The translations under genes were made by a program, and so were the position numbers. From Caenimonas sedimenti (GTDB lineage Bacteria > Pseudomonadota > Gammaproteobacteria > Burkholderiales > Burkholderiaceae_C), in assembly GCF_007833165.1 (NCBI RefSeq), contig NZ_VOBQ01000005.1, positions 62,001 through 126,000 of the forward strand: a stretch of DNA of 64,000 nucleotides, given 5' to 3'. Under the pieces are notes generated by a model that saw only the letters and a list, made by a program, of their open reading frames with translations, was not told the origin of the DNA and ran no database searches. This document shows, piece by piece, positions 8,885 through 21,391 of this stretch. Within the stretch, counting starts at the first letter, position 1. Every line of letters begins with the position of its first letter.

Positions 8885-10003
8885 TCAGGTCGCGGTCTCC
8901 ACAAACACACGGGCGCGGCGCGGCGTCACCACCAGCGTCTCGCCCTCCCGAAGGCCCATTTCCTTGAATTGCTGCGCAGGGATCTGCGCCTCGATCAAGG
9001 TTTCCGGGCCCGCATTGTCCGATGGTTTGTTGTCGTCCGCCGGGATAAGTTCCAGCCGGGCGACCGGCCCGACGACGATCGCGCGCGCCAGCTGCACCAC
9101 GATGCCCCGCGGCCGCCCGTTCGCGTCGAGCCCGGCGCCAGGGGAATAGCGCTGGACGTCCAGGTCGTGCGGCCGCACATAGGCGGATGCCTTGGCGTTC
9201 TGCGCGCCCGCGTGCTCGGGGGAATCGATCTGCAGGCCTTCCACGGTCACCAGGCCCTCGTGGGCGCGGCCGTGGAACAGGTTCACGTCGCCCAGGAAGC
9301 CGTAGACAAACGGGCTGGCGGGATGGTCCCACACCTCCTGGGGGGAGCCGACCTGCTCGATGTTGCCGGCGTTCATCAGCACCACGCGGTCGGCGACCTC
9401 GAGCGCTTCCTCCTGGTCGTGCGTCACGAAGATGCTGGTGACGTGCAGGTCGTCGTGCAGGCGGCGCAGCCAGCGGCGCAGTTCCTTGCGCACTTTCGCA
9501 TCGAGCGCCCCGAAGGGTTCATCGAGCAGCAGCACCTTCGGCTCCACGGCCAGGGCGCGCGCGAGTGCGATGCGCTGCCGCTGGCCACCGGACAGCTGCG
9601 ACGGGAAACGGTCGGCGAGCCAGTCCAGCTGCACCAGGTTCAGCAGGTCGTGCACCTTCTGCTTGATCTGCGCCTCGCTGGGTCGCGCGCCGCGCGGCTT
9701 CACGCGCAGGCCGAAGGCCACGTTCTCGAACACCGTCATGTGGCGGAACAGCGCGTAGTGCTGGAACACGAAGCCCACCTGGCGCTCGCGCACGTGGACG
9801 TCGGTGGTGTCCTCGCCCGAGAACAGGATGCTGCCGCGGTCGGCCGTCTCCAGCCCCGCGATGATGCGCAGCAACGTGGTCTTGCCGCAGCCCGAAGGGC
9901 CCAGCAGCGCAACGAGCTCGCCCGATTCGATGTTCAGCGACACATCGCGCAGCGCCTTGAAGTCGCCGAAATTCTTGCTGACGTTGCGGATCTCGATGCT
10001 CAT
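8885..10003 (-). CDS. cysA: Sulfate/thiosulfate ABC transporter ATP-binding protein CysA
   Basis: 372 residues. Walker [10 protein letters not shown] is at residues 35-43, the signature LSGGQRQR near 136-143 and Walker [13 protein letters not shown] just after. A C-terminal TOBE-like regulatory domain covers ~240-350. It drives import of sulfate or thiosulfate through CysT/CysW. It is the last gene of the minus-strand operon and overlaps cysW by 4 bp, the coupling typical of this operon. Confidence 0.95.
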   Translation of the reverse strand: MSIEIRNVSKNFGDFKALRDVSLNIESGELVALLGPSGCGKTTLLRIIAGLETADRGSILFSGEDTTDVHVRERQVGFVFQHYALFRHMTVFENVAFGLRVKPRGARPSEAQIKQKVHDLLNLVQLDWLADRFPSQLSGGQRQRIALARALAVEPKVLLLDEPFGALDAKVRKELRRWLRRLHDDLHVTSIFVTHDQEEALEVADRVVLMNAGNIEQVGSPQEVWDHPASPFVYGFLGDVNLFHGRAHEGLVTVEGLQIDSPEHAGAQNAKASAYVRPHDLDVQRYSPGAGLDANGRPRGIVVQLARAIVVGPVARLELIPADDNKPSDNAGPETLIEAQIPAQQFKEMGLREGETLVVTPRRARVFVETAT

Positions 10004-10908
10004 ACAGTGGCCTCCATCGCCATCGGGCGCTCCGGCGGCATTTCGGCCGTCGCCTTCATGTCACGTTCCTGCTTCCACTCGGCCGCCGACTTGATGACCA
10101 GCGTCACCACGGCCAGCAGCGCGAGCAGCGACGCCACGGCGAAGGCCGCGACGGACTGGTATTCGTTGTAGAGGATCTCCACGTGCAGCGGCATGGTGTT
10201 CGTCTGCCCGCGGATGTGGCCGGAAACCACCGAGACCGCGCCGAACTCACCCATCGCCCGCGCGTTGCACAGGATCACGCCGTAGATCAGGCCCCACTTG
10301 ATGTTGGGGAGCGTCACGTACCAGAAGGTCTGCCAGCCGGTCGCGCCCAGCACGATCGCGGCCTGCTCCTCCTCGTTGCCCTGCGCCTGCATCAGCGGGA
10401 TCAGCTCCCGCGCGATGAAGGGGAAGGTCACGAAGATGGTCGCCAGCACGATGCCGGGCACGGCGAAGACGATCTTGATGTTGTGTTCGGCGAGCCATGG
10501 GCCCAGCCAGCCCTGTGCGCCGAACACCAGCACGTAGATCAGGCCGGCGACAACCGGCGACACCGAGAACGGCAGGTCGACCAGCGTCGTCAGGAAGGCC
10601 TTGCCCCGGAACTCGTATTTGGCGATGCACCAGGCGGCGGCGACGCCGAACACCAGGTTCAGCGGAACGGCGATGGCGGCGGTGATCAGCGTGAGGCGGA
10701 TGGCGGACCACGCGTCCGGCTCCTTCAATGCGTCCAGGTAGGCCCCAACGCCCTTGCGCAGCGCCTCGGTGAACACCGCGGCCAGCGGCAACAGCAGGAA
10801 CAGGAACAGGAAGGCCAGCGCGATGCCGATCAGCGTGTTGCGCACCCAGGGGGATTCCGTCGTGCTGACCCGCTTCGTGCGCAGGTCGGTCGGGAGAGTC
10901 GCACTCAT
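10000..10908 (-). CDS. cysW: Sulfate ABC transporter permease CysW
   Basis: 302 residues with six transmembrane segments. The EAA loop reads [19 protein letters not shown], the contact site for Cys[21 protein letters not shown] is a conserved CysW stretch. The start codon overlaps the cysT stop by one base (TGATG), so translation is coupled. It forms the membrane channel with CysT. Confidence 0.94.
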   Translation of the reverse strand: MSATLPTDLRTKRVSTTESPWVRNTLIGIALAFLFLFLLLPLAAVFTEALRKGVGAYLDALKEPDAWSAIRLTLITAAIAVPLNLVFGVAAAWCIAKYEFRGKAFLTTLVDLPFSVSPVVAGLIYVLVFGAQGWLGPWLAEHNIKIVFAVPGIVLATIFVTFPFIARELIPLMQAQGNEEEQAAIVLGATGWQTFWYVTLPNIKWGLIYGVILCNARAMGEFGAVSVVSGHIRGQTNTMPLHVEILYNEYQSVAAFAVASLLALLAVVTLVIKSAAEWKQERDMKATAEMPPERPMAMEATV

Positions 10909-11789
10909 CAGCCCGCTCCCGATCGCTTGCGCTGCCAGGCCTGCAGCGCGTTGATGACCAGCAGCAGCAGGAAGGAGAAGAAGAGCATGACGACAGCCAC
11001 GGCCGTGGCCCCCGCGTAGTCGTACTGCTCCAGCTTGCCGATGATGATCAGCGGGGTGATTTCCGAAACCATCGGCATGTTGCCGGCGATGAAGATGACC
11101 GAACCGTATTCACCGATGGCGCGCGCGAACGCCATGGCAAAGCCGGTCAGCAGCGCGGGAGCGATCGAGGGGAAGATCACCCGGGTGAACGTCTGCAGGC
11201 GCGTGGCGCCCAGGCACATGGCGGCCTCTTCCAGCTCCTTCTCGGCCTCCTCCAGCACGGGTTGCACCGTGCGTACGACAAAGGGCAGCCCGATGAAGAT
11301 GAGCGCGATGACCACCCCGTTCGGGTTGAATGCGAGCTTGATCCCCATCGGCTCCAGGTATTGCCCGATCCAGCCGTTGCCGGCCAGCAGCGCGGTGAGC
11401 GAGATGCCGGCGACCGCCGTGGGCAGTGCGAACGGCAAGTCGACCAGCGCGTCCACGATGCGCTTGCCGGGAAACGTGTAGCGCACCAGCACCCAGGCCA
11501 CCAGCAGGCCGAAGACGACATTGACCAGGGCTGCGATGAGCGACGCCCCGAAGGTGAGCCGGTAGGACGCGAGCACGCGAGGGGACGTCACTGCCGCCCA
11601 GAACTGGTCCCAGCTCAGCGTGAAGGTCTTGAGGATCAGGGCCGACAACGGGATCAGCACGATCAGCGACAGGTACAGCACGGTGAAGCCGAGGGTCAGG
11701 TTGAACCCCGGCAACACCTTGCGGGTCCCCGTGCGCGAAGGCGCCGCCACCGTGGCCGGCAGCGGCGCCGCGATGCTCGCAGCGCTCAT
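10908..11789 (-). CDS. cysT: Sulfate ABC transporter permease CysT (CysU)
   Basis: 293 residues. The N-terminal cytoplasmic tail (~25 residues) is followed by six transmembrane segments and the EAA loop [18 protein letters not shown]. It is paired with CysW. The operon order (binding protein, cysT, cysW, cysA) is the usual one. The gene begins 6 bp after the sbp stop. Confidence 0.94.
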   Translation of the reverse strand: MSAASIAAPLPATVAAPSRTGTRKVLPGFNLTLGFTVLYLSLIVLIPLSALILKTFTLSWDQFWAAVTSPRVLASYRLTFGASLIAALVNVVFGLLVAWVLVRYTFPGKRIVDALVDLPFALPTAVAGISLTALLAGNGWIGQYLEPMGIKLAFNPNGVVIALIFIGLPFVVRTVQPVLEEAEKELEEAAMCLGATRLQTFTRVIFPSIAPALLTGFAMAFARAIGEYGSVIFIAGNMPMVSEITPLIIIGKLEQYDYAGATAVAVVMLFFSFLLLLVINALQAWQRKRSGAG

Positions 11790-11795
11790 AGGGGC

Positions 11796-12785
11796 CTACT
11801 TGACCGTGTAAATCTTGTCGAACTGGCCGCCGTCGTTGAAGTGCACCTTCTGCGCTTCACCCAGGGAGCCGAACAGTTCCTGCACCGTGAACAGCTGCAG
11901 CGGCTTGAACTGGTTCGCGTACTTCTTCAGGACGGCCTGGTTCCGCGGGCGGATGTTGTGCTTCGCGGCGATCTCCTGGCCCTCTTCCGAGTACAGGAAG
12001 TTCAGGTAAGCCTTGGCCAGGTCGGCCGTGCCCTTCTTGGCGACCGTGCGCTCCACCACCGCCACCGGGTTTTCGGCCACGATGCTGATGGAGGGATAGA
12101 CCACGTCGACCTTGTTGGCGCCGAATTCCTTGTCGACCGACACCACTTCGGACTCGAACGTGATCAGCACGTCGCCGATGTTGCGTTGCAGGAAGGCCGT
12201 GGTGGCGTCGCGGCCGCCGCGCGCGAGGACCGGCACGTTCTTGTACAGCTTGGCGACGAACTCCGCCGCCTGCGCGTCGCTGCCACCCTTCTTCCTGGCG
12301 TAGCCCCAGGCAGCCAGGTAGGCGTAGCGGCCATTGCCGCCGGTCTTCGGGTTCACGACGACCACCTGCACGCCGGGCTTGACCAGGTCGTCCCAATCCT
12401 TGATGCCCTTGGGGTTGCCGTTGCGCGTCAGGAACAACATGGTCGACGTGGTCGGGGATGCGTTGTCCGGGAAGCGCTTGGCCCAGTCCTTCGCGACCAC
12501 GCCCTTCTCGGCGAGGAACTCGACGTCGGTGGTCGTGTTCATCGTGACCACGTCGGCATCGAGCCCGTCGGCCACCGCCCGCGCCTGCGCGCTGGACCCG
12601 CCGTGCGCCTGGTCGACTTTCACGTCCTTGCCGGTCGTCTTCTTGTAGTGCGGCACGAACGCCGCGTTGACATCCTTGTAGAACTCGCGGGCGACGTCGT
12701 ACGAGGCGTTCAGCAGCGTCTGTTGCGCGGAGGCGATGCCGCTGGCTGCCAGCGCGAGGCTGGCGATGATCAATTTCAACTTCAT
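11796..12785 (-). CDS. sbp: Periplasmic sulfate-binding protein
   Basis: 329 residues with a Sec signal peptide (MKLKLIIASLALAASGIASA, cleavage near residue 20). Conserved ligand-site stretches are AHGGSSAQARAV, DADVVTMNT and PKTGGNGRYAYLAAWGYA, as in sulfate/thiosulfate-binding proteins. It delivers sulfate to CysTWA. Sbp and CysP are hard to tell apart from sequence alone. Only 6 bp separate it from the upstream peroxiredoxin gene, and I see no promoter in that gap. Confidence 0.92.
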   Translation of the reverse strand: MKLKLIIASLALAASGIASAQQTLLNASYDVAREFYKDVNAAFVPHYKKTTGKDVKVDQAHGGSSAQARAVADGLDADVVTMNTTTDVEFLAEKGVVAKDWAKRFPDNASPTTSTMLFLTRNGNPKGIKDWDDLVKPGVQVVVVNPKTGGNGRYAYLAAWGYARKKGGSDAQAAEFVAKLYKNVPVLARGGRDATTAFLQRNIGDVLITFESEVVSVDKEFGANKVDVVYPSISIVAENPVAVVERTVAKKGTADLAKAYLNFLYSEEGQEIAAKHNIRPRNQAVLKKYANQFKPLQLFTVQELFGSLGEAQKVHFNDGGQFDKIYTVK

Positions 12786-12791
12786 GATGGA

Positions 12792-13430
12792 CTACTTGTT
12801 CGGCTGAGCGGTGAGCCGGAGATAGGGCTTCACGGCCTTGAAGCCCTTGGGAAATCGCCGGGCGATCTCTTCCGGGTCCTGCAGGCTGGGGATGATCACC
12901 ACGTCGTCGCCATCTTTCCAGTTGGCGGGGGTAGCAACCTTGTGGCCGTCGGTGAGCTGCAACGAATCGATGACTCGCAGGATCTCGTCGAAGTTGCGGC
13001 CAGTCGACGCGGGATACGTCAGCGTGGCGCGGATGGCCTTCTTCGGATCGATGATGAACACGCTGCGCACGGTGGCGTTCACCAGCGAGTTCGGATGGAT
13101 CATGTCGTACAGCGTGGCGACCTTCTTGTCGGCGTCGGCGAGGATGGGAAAGTTCACCGTCGTGCGCTGGGTCTCGTTGATGTCGTTGACCCAGGCCTTG
13201 TGCGACTCGACGGGGTCGACGCTGACCGCAATGGGCTTGACGCCGCGTTTGGCGAACTCGCCGCCCAGGGCGGCGGTCTTGCCGAGTTCGGTGGTGCAGA
13301 CCGGCGTGAAATCGGCGGGGTGCGAAAAGAGCACCACCCAGGCGTCGCCGGCCCATTCGTGGAAGCGGATCGTGCCCTCGGTGGACTCTTGGGTGAAATC
13401 GGGCGCGGTGTCGCCCAGGCGAAGAGTCAT
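12792..13430 (-). CDS. 1-Cys peroxiredoxin (Prx6 type)
   Basis: 212 residues. The peroxidatic cysteine C45 lies in PADFTPVCTTELG. No second cysteine occurs in the protein, so it is a 1-Cys enzyme, and the C-terminal extension (PANWKDGDDVVIIP...LRLTAQP) is that of the Prx6 subfamily. It reduces peroxides in the cytoplasm. It is the first gene of what looks like a single transcript with sbp-cysT-cysW-cysA, 6 bp upstream of sbp. A plausible promoter lies in 13472-13501. Confidence 0.93.
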   Translation of the reverse strand: MTLRLGDTAPDFTQESTEGTIRFHEWAGDAWVVLFSHPADFTPVCTTELGKTAALGGEFAKRGVKPIAVSVDPVESHKAWVNDINETQRTTVNFPILADADKKVATLYDMIHPNSLVNATVRSVFIIDPKKAIRATLTYPASTGRNFDEILRVIDSLQLTDGHKVATPANWKDGDDVVIIPSLQDPEEIARRFPKGFKAVKPYLRLTAQPNK

Positions 13431-13471
13431 GGCTACCTTTCTCAGTGAGAAAGGATTGTGGGGACGCCCCC

Positions 13472-13501
13472 TTAATACGCCAACGAATATCTCGTTGTTA
13501 A
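13472..13501 (-). promoter_or_regulatory. Putative promoter for peroxiredoxin-sulfate transporter operon
   Basis: Reading the minus strand, TTAACA and TATTAA are separated by 18 bp, about 40 bp before the peroxiredoxin ATG. Between them lies an inverted repeat AACGA-GATAT-TCGTT. This is the only AT-rich patch near the operon and is a reasonable sigma-70 promoter with an operator-like dyad. The assignment is by eye. Confidence 0.35.
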
Positions 13502-13518
13502 TTTATGGCGAAAAGCCT

Positions 13519-14265
13519 CTATAGAAGCGGTCGAAGCTCCCGGGCGGCTTCCAGCAGATGCGGTAACAGATCCTTTTGCATGACATCGGGCCGGACCGCG
13601 ACCGCGTTCAGGGCAGCCACGGTCTGGCCATTCATGTTGCGCAGGGGCACCGCCAGCGCATGCACGCCCAGTTCGTGCTCCTCGCTCGCGATCGCCAGGT
13701 CATGCTGGCGGACTTCCTCGATGACCGCACGGAACTTCCGCGGATCCACCGTGGTGTGCACCGTCAGCCGGGGCAGTTCGCGGCCTTTCATCCAGGCATT
13801 GAAGTCGGCCCGCGGCTTCGCCGCCAGCAGGATCCGCCCCGTCGAGGTCGCATGCGCGGGTAGCCGGGCGCCGAGGTGCAAGCCGTAGGCCAGCAACCGG
13901 GACGAGCCGCTCCGCGCGACGATGACGACGTGGTCGCCGTCGAGCACGACCGCCGAGAACGATTCGCCGGTCTGCGCCGTCAGCCGGTTCAGTGTGGGCT
14001 GGATCACGCGCGGCAGGCGGGCCGAGGCGAGATAGCTGCCCGAGAAGCGCAGCACCTTGGGGGCCAGCCAGAAGTGGCTGCCATCGGTTTCCAGGTAGCC
14101 CAGGTGCGCCAGGGTGAGCAGGTGACGGCGCGCCGCGGCGCGCGTGAGACCGGCGCGCTGGGCGGCCAGCGTGGCATTGAGCCGCTGCCTTTCGGTGTCG
14201 AAGCTCTCCAGCACCGCCAGGCCCTTGGCGATGCCGGCGATGTAGTCGGCCTGGGCGAGCGTCAT
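13519..14265 (-). CDS. IclR-family regulator (PobR/PcaR-like)
   Basis: 248 residues from ATG 14263-14265. An N-terminal winged helix-turn-helix (residues ~10-65, with LTRAAARRHLLTLAHLGYLE) is followed by the IclR effector domain (TGESFSAVVLDGDHVVIVAR, PAHATSTGRILLA). IclR proteins of the PobR/PcaR branch activate aromatic-acid catabolism genes. It is divergent from pobA with 115 bp between starts. A doubled GCGATGATCGC in that gap is a likely operator, so control of pobA is the natural inference. Confidence 0.9.
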   Translation of the reverse strand: MTLAQADYIAGIAKGLAVLESFDTERQRLNATLAAQRAGLTRAAARRHLLTLAHLGYLETDGSHFWLAPKVLRFSGSYLASARLPRVIQPTLNRLTAQTGESFSAVVLDGDHVVIVARSGSSRLLAYGLHLGARLPAHATSTGRILLAAKPRADFNAWMKGRELPRLTVHTTVDPRKFRAVIEEVRQHDLAIASEEHELGVHALAVPLRNMNGQTVAALNAVAVRPDVMQKDLLPHLLEAARELRPLL

Positions 14266-14278
14266 GTCGATCCTCTGC

Positions 14279-14309
14279 GCGATGATCGCGCATGTCCGGC
14301 GATGATCGC
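14279..14309. promoter_or_regulatory. Tandem dyad operator between IclR regulator and pobA
   Basis: The 11-base near-palindrome GCGATGATCGC occurs twice, at 14279-14289 and 14299-14309, start to start 20 bp, or about two helical turns. It sits between divergent regulator and target genes, where IclR proteins bind. Two sites on the same DNA face suit a tetrameric IclR regulator. Confidence 0.55.
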
Positions 14310-14356
14310 ACAAGGGATGCGTCCCGGGTCTGGTCCGGGCGGGCCAGGGCTCCTAA

Positions 14357-15553
<1,197 letters not shown>

Positions 15554-15607
15554 AAGGCTGCATGCCCCGAAAGCGGCTCAAGGGACCGCCCATACAATCC
15601 GCGGCTC

Positions 15608-15769
15608 ATGTCCGTTTTCCGCTTCCTCTGGCCGACGCTGGCCGTGTTGGCATCGGCGGGGTTCCTGGCCGAAGACATCCAAAAACAAAGGTTGGCCCGC
15701 GCGTTCTCCGGACCGGTGGAAGCCGGGAACGGCGGGCATGACACTGCGCCCCGCCCTCGCCAAAGCTAG
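15608..15769 (+). CDS. Small hypothetical protein, 53 aa
   Basis: The frame begins MSVFRFLWPTLAVLASAGFL, a hydrophobic N-terminal segment, and ends at TAG 15767-15769. A TACAAT -10 hexamer lies at 15593-15598, only about 10 bases before the ATG. The transcript would start almost at the start codon, so this may be a leaderless or near-leaderless message. It probably encodes a membrane-anchored small protein. Its end overlaps the convergent DUF4124 gene by 4 bp. No function recognised. Confidence 0.45.
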   Translation: MSVFRFLWPTLAVLASAGFLAEDIQKQRLARAFSGPVEAGNGGHDTAPRPRQS

Positions 15770-16215
15770 CAAGGGGGCGGTTCCGCCATCGCCGGGCCGC
15801 ACTTCTTGGCGGCTTCCGGCGCAATGGCACCGGCTGCGTTGCGCAGCGGCGCGAAGCAGGCCATGCTGGCCTGGTACTCGCGCTGGCGGCGCTGGCAATC
15901 GGTTTCGCCCGGCCTCGCCGCTTGAGCCGTGCCGGCAGTCGTTGCGCTGGCAGCGGACGCCGGGGCGGCTGGCGCCTCGGCCGGCGTTCGCGATGCGGCG
16001 AGACCCTTGGCAGCCGTGTCCGCAGGCACGACGTTCGATGCGCGTGGGGTGACTCGCGTGGGCGAATCGACGCCCGGGGGTGGCTTGTCGGACAGATGGG
16101 TGCGGCCCTGCGCGTCCTTCCACTGGTACATCCCCTGGCCCTGGCCCTGGGCCGGGCCCACGCAAAGGATGGCCAGTGCGACGCCTGCATGCAGCATGGT
16201 GGGCATGCGGTTCAT
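15766..16215 (-). CDS. DUF4124-domain exported protein
   Basis: 149 residues. A signal peptide (MLHAGVALAILCVGPAQG) is followed by MYQWKDAQGRTHLSDKPPPG, the typical DUF4124 strand pattern. An Ala/Pro-rich linker and a Cys-containing tail (DCQRRQREYQASMACFAPLR, ending EPPPC) follow. DUF4124 proteins are periplasmic or outer-membrane-associated and of unknown function. The gene begins 7 bp after the Bug receptor gene on the same strand and is probably co-transcribed with it. Confidence 0.8.
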   Translation of the reverse strand: MNRMPTMLHAGVALAILCVGPAQGQGQGMYQWKDAQGRTHLSDKPPPGVDSPTRVTPRASNVVPADTAAKGLAASRTPAEAPAAPASAASATTAGTAQAARPGETDCQRRQREYQASMACFAPLRNAAGAIAPEAAKKCGPAMAEPPPC

Positions 16216-16222
16216 GCCCGGC

Positions 16223-17197
16223 TCAATCCGCGAACTTGCCGCCGGCCTTGATGATCGGCCCCCACTTGTCGATCTCGCTCTTCAGCCAGCTCTGCAGGCC
16301 TTCCGGCGAGAGCTTGCTGTCGGGCACGATTTCCGCGCCCAGGTCTTCCATGCGCTTCGCCACGTCCGGGTCCTTCAATGCGGCGCGGACCGCGGCGTTC
16401 ATGCGTTCGATGATGGGCTTCGGGGTGCCCTTGGGCGCGTAGATGCCGTGCCAGACGACGACCTCGAAGTCCTTCAGTCCCTGCTCCGCCAGCGTGGGTG
16501 CATTCGGCAGCGACTTGATGCGGTTCTTCGTGGTGACGCCGTAGAGCTTGACGTTGCCCGCCTTGATCTGCGGGATGGTCTGCGTGGTCTGGTCGCACAG
16601 CACGTCGACCTGGCCGCCCAGCAGCGCGTTCATCGCAGGCGCGGTCCCCTGGAACGGGACCTCGGTCAGCTGCACGCCGATGGCACGCTGGAACAGCATG
16701 CCGCACAGCTGTGACACCGCGCCGAGGCCCGCCGTGGCGACGTTGATCTTGTCCTTGTTGGCCTTGATGTACGCGACCATCTCCTGCAGGTTCGCGGCGG
16801 GGAAGTCCTTGCGCGCCAGCATGGTCATGGGCACGTCGACCGCCTGGCTGACGAATTCGAAATCGTTGAGCGGGTCATAGGACAGCTTGCGGTACAGCGC
16901 CGTCGAGGTGGCCATGCCGTTGTGGTGGATGAAGAAGGTGTAGCCGTCCGGGGGCGACTTGGCCACCGAGCCGGCGGCCACGGTACCGCCGGCGCCCAGC
17001 TTGTTTTCCACCACCACGGTCTGGCCCAGCGTCTTGCTCATGGATGCGGCCAGCGTGCGCGCGACCACGTCCGTCGGCCCGCCGGCCGCGAAGGGCACGA
17101 CGAGCGTCACCGCCTTGGCCGGCCACGCCGCCTGCGTGTGGGCGGAAGCGGCGAAAACCAGGCCCGCGAGCGCGGCCAGGGCTTGTTTGAACTGCAT
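16223..17197 (-). CDS. Tripartite tricarboxylate transporter substrate-binding protein (Bug/TctC family)
   Basis: 324 residues from ATG 17195-17197, which has GGAGACTCCTC in front. An earlier ATG would add nine residues before the signal peptide. The signal peptide is MQFKQALAALAGLVFAASA. Family stretches are KAVTLVVPFAAGGPTDVVAR, SPPDGYTFFIHHNGM, GGQVDVLCDQTTQ and the C-terminal GPIIKAGGKF. Bug proteins are periplasmic solute receptors, very abundant in Burkholderiales, usually for carboxylates. No TctAB membrane genes adjoin it, which is common for orphan Bug genes. Confidence 0.92.
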   Translation of the reverse strand: MQFKQALAALAGLVFAASAHTQAAWPAKAVTLVVPFAAGGPTDVVARTLAASMSKTLGQTVVVENKLGAGGTVAAGSVAKSPPDGYTFFIHHNGMATSTALYRKLSYDPLNDFEFVSQAVDVPMTMLARKDFPAANLQEMVAYIKANKDKINVATAGLGAVSQLCGMLFQRAIGVQLTEVPFQGTAPAMNALLGGQVDVLCDQTTQTIPQIKAGNVKLYGVTTKNRIKSLPNAPTLAEQGLKDFEVVVWHGIYAPKGTPKPIIERMNAAVRAALKDPDVAKRMEDLGAEIVPDSKLSPEGLQSWLKSEIDKWGPIIKAGGKFAD

Positions 17198-17287
17198 GAG
17201 GAGTCTCCAGGTGGTGGCAAGCACACGTTAGCGGCGGTGGCGGCGGGCTGCCATAGTGGTTCCCCGCGTCTGCTAGGCTCCCTGGCC

Positions 17288-18181
17288 ATGACGCAGCCGT
17301 TCGCCCCGCTTCATGGCATCCGCATCCTCAGCCTCGCCCTCAACCTGCCCGGTCCCGCGGCGCTCATGCGCTGCCGGCGCATGGGCGCCGACTGCAGCAA
17401 GATCGAGCCGCCGGCCGGCGACCCGATGGCGCACTACCAGAAAGGCGCGTACACGGAGTTGCATGAGGGCGTGAAGGTCCTCACCGCCGACCTGAAATCG
17501 CAGGACGGCCAGCAAGTCCTCCATCGCCAGCTGGCGAAGACCGACGTGCTGCTCACTTCCTTTCGCCCGTCCGCGCTGCAGAAGCTGGGGCTGGGCTGGA
17601 AGGAGCTGCACAGCCGGCATCCGGCGCTCAGCCAGGTGGCGATCGTGGGTGCGCCGGGTGCGCGGGCCGAGGAGCCGGGCCACGACCTGACCTATCTCGC
17701 GGACAACGGCCTCGTCCCTGGACTGGAGCTGCCGGCGACCCTCTATGCGGACATGAGCGGCTCGCTGATGGCGAGCGAGGCGGTGCTGCAGGCCGCACTG
17801 CGGAAGCAGGAGCGCTATGCGGGAACCGGCGATCCACACCCGGAAGGCGTCTACCTGGAAGTGGCCCTGGCCGACGCCGCGCGCTACATGGCCCTCCCCC
17901 GGCACTGGGGCCTCACGCAGCCCAGCGGGGCCGTGGGCGGCGCGCATGCGGGCTATCGGGTCTACCCATGCAAGGATGGACGGGTGGCGGTCGCCGCGCT
18001 GGAGCCGCATTTCGCCGCCCGGCTTTGCGCGGCCGCTGGCGTCGCCGCCAGCGATATCCGGGCGATGCTGTCACCGCAGACCCGCGAAGCGATCGCGGCT
18101 TTCTTCGCCTCACGCACACGCGGCGAGCTGGATCAGCTCGCCGCGCGGGAGGACCTGCCCCTGCACACCATGCAGGGGTGA
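17288..18181 (+). CDS. CoA-transferase family III protein (CaiB/BaiF-like), short form
   Basis: 297 residues from ATG 17288. The N-terminal Rossmann-like part reads ILSLALNLPGPAALMRCRRMGADCSKIEPPAGDP. GHDLTYLADNGL carries the Asp expected at the active site of racemase-type members. At 297 residues it is shorter than the usual ~380-400 and lacks part of the C-terminal region. It may be an alpha-methylacyl-CoA racemase-like enzyme or a CoA transferase; the substrate is unknown. It is divergent from the Bug receptor gene. Confidence 0.82.
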   Translation: MTQPFAPLHGIRILSLALNLPGPAALMRCRRMGADCSKIEPPAGDPMAHYQKGAYTELHEGVKVLTADLKSQDGQQVLHRQLAKTDVLLTSFRPSALQKLGLGWKELHSRHPALSQVAIVGAPGARAEEPGHDLTYLADNGLVPGLELPATLYADMSGSLMASEAVLQAALRKQERYAGTGDPHPEGVYLEVALADAARYMALPRHWGLTQPSGAVGGAHAGYRVYPCKDGRVAVAALEPHFAARLCAAAGVAASDIRAMLSPQTREAIAAFFASRTRGELDQLAAREDLPLHTMQG

Positions 18182-18191
18182 GGAGCCAGGG

Positions 18192-18989
18192 TCAGCCGCG
18201 CGGCTCGCCGCGCGCGTTCACCAGGATCTTGTTGCCGGGTGGCGTCGCCATCTGCACCCGGTGTTCGGTGCCGCGGTAGTTGTAGCTGACCTCGTAGTAG
18301 GCCGGCGCACCACCGGAGACGGTGGTGCAGCGCTGGACATCCTGGGTCGCGACGCCGGAAGAACCGCCGCCCATGTTGCTGCCGATGGCCGCTCCCGAGA
18401 TCACGCCGACGGCCGTGGCGGCATCCTTGCCGCTGCCGCCGCCGACCTGGTGGCCCAGGATGCCGCCGATGACGGCACCAGCCAGGGCGCCGCCCACGTT
18501 GGGGCTCGATGGGGCGGGCACGGCCTGGCGCTCGACCCAGCAGCGCTGGTTCGGGGGGCCCATCACGGCACGCGACCAGTTCACCGGCACTTCGGTCAGC
18601 TGCTCGTTGGCCCGGCGGCGGTATTCATAGGCAGGGGCCGTGGAGACGGCCGGCTCCGCGTCATAGCGGCGCTGCCCTTCGGCGGGGCGCACCGACGAAA
18701 TGCGCCAGTTGACGCCGGCATCACGCAGGGAGTCATAGTGCCCGCGGCGCAGCACGGCGCAGCGGCCCTCGAAGCGCGGCTCCTCGCACACTTCCCAGCG
18801 GCCGCGCTCGACGACGACGGAGCGGGTCCTGTCGTCGAAGTTCATGCGATCCAGGTTCCGCACCGGCCGGTCGACCGTGACGGCACGGCCGCGGAACTCA
18901 CGTTCCTCGTAGAGGACGATCTGGGCCATGGACTGACCGGCCAGGACGAGTGTGGCGGCCGCGACGGCGGCCTTGAGCGCGATTTGCAT
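18192..18989 (-). CDS. Beta/gamma-crystallin-like protein with glycine-zipper 2TM domain
   Basis: 265 residues from ATG 18987-18989, with GGAAGGAG upstream. The signal peptide is MQIALKAAVAAATLVLAGQS. Residues ~22-110 hold two Greek-key repeats (VLYEEREFRGRAV; RWEVCEEPRFEGRCAVL), as in beta/gamma-crystallin. Residues ~165-210 form a glycine zipper (AGAVIGGILGHQVGGG, AVGVISGAAIGSNMGGG), as in Rickettsia 17-kDa surface-antigen-like proteins. It is likely an envelope protein. No partner genes flank it. Confidence 0.82.
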   Translation of the reverse strand: MQIALKAAVAAATLVLAGQSMAQIVLYEEREFRGRAVTVDRPVRNLDRMNFDDRTRSVVVERGRWEVCEEPRFEGRCAVLRRGHYDSLRDAGVNWRISSVRPAEGQRRYDAEPAVSTAPAYEYRRRANEQLTEVPVNWSRAVMGPPNQRCWVERQAVPAPSSPNVGGALAGAVIGGILGHQVGGGSGKDAATAVGVISGAAIGSNMGGGSSGVATQDVQRCTTVSGGAPAYYEVSYNYRGTEHRVQMATPPGNKILVNARGEPRG

Positions 18990-19138
18990 GTTGTGAGCTC
19001 CTTCCATTGGATCAACCTCCAACGCCGGGAGGTCCGGCGCCGAGTACATGAGCATCGTAAAGAGTGGTGTGCAATTGTGTAGGCACCAGCCTACGACCAG
19101 TGTCGTCTGGCGGCTGAGCCAGACGGGCGGCGCGTGGG

Positions 19139-21322
<2,184 letters not shown>

Positions 21323-21391
21323 TGCGGAAAGACGAGGGGCCGGGAAACGGCGGGGTGGAGCGGCGAAGCCTGCCGCGGGCAACCTCGTATT

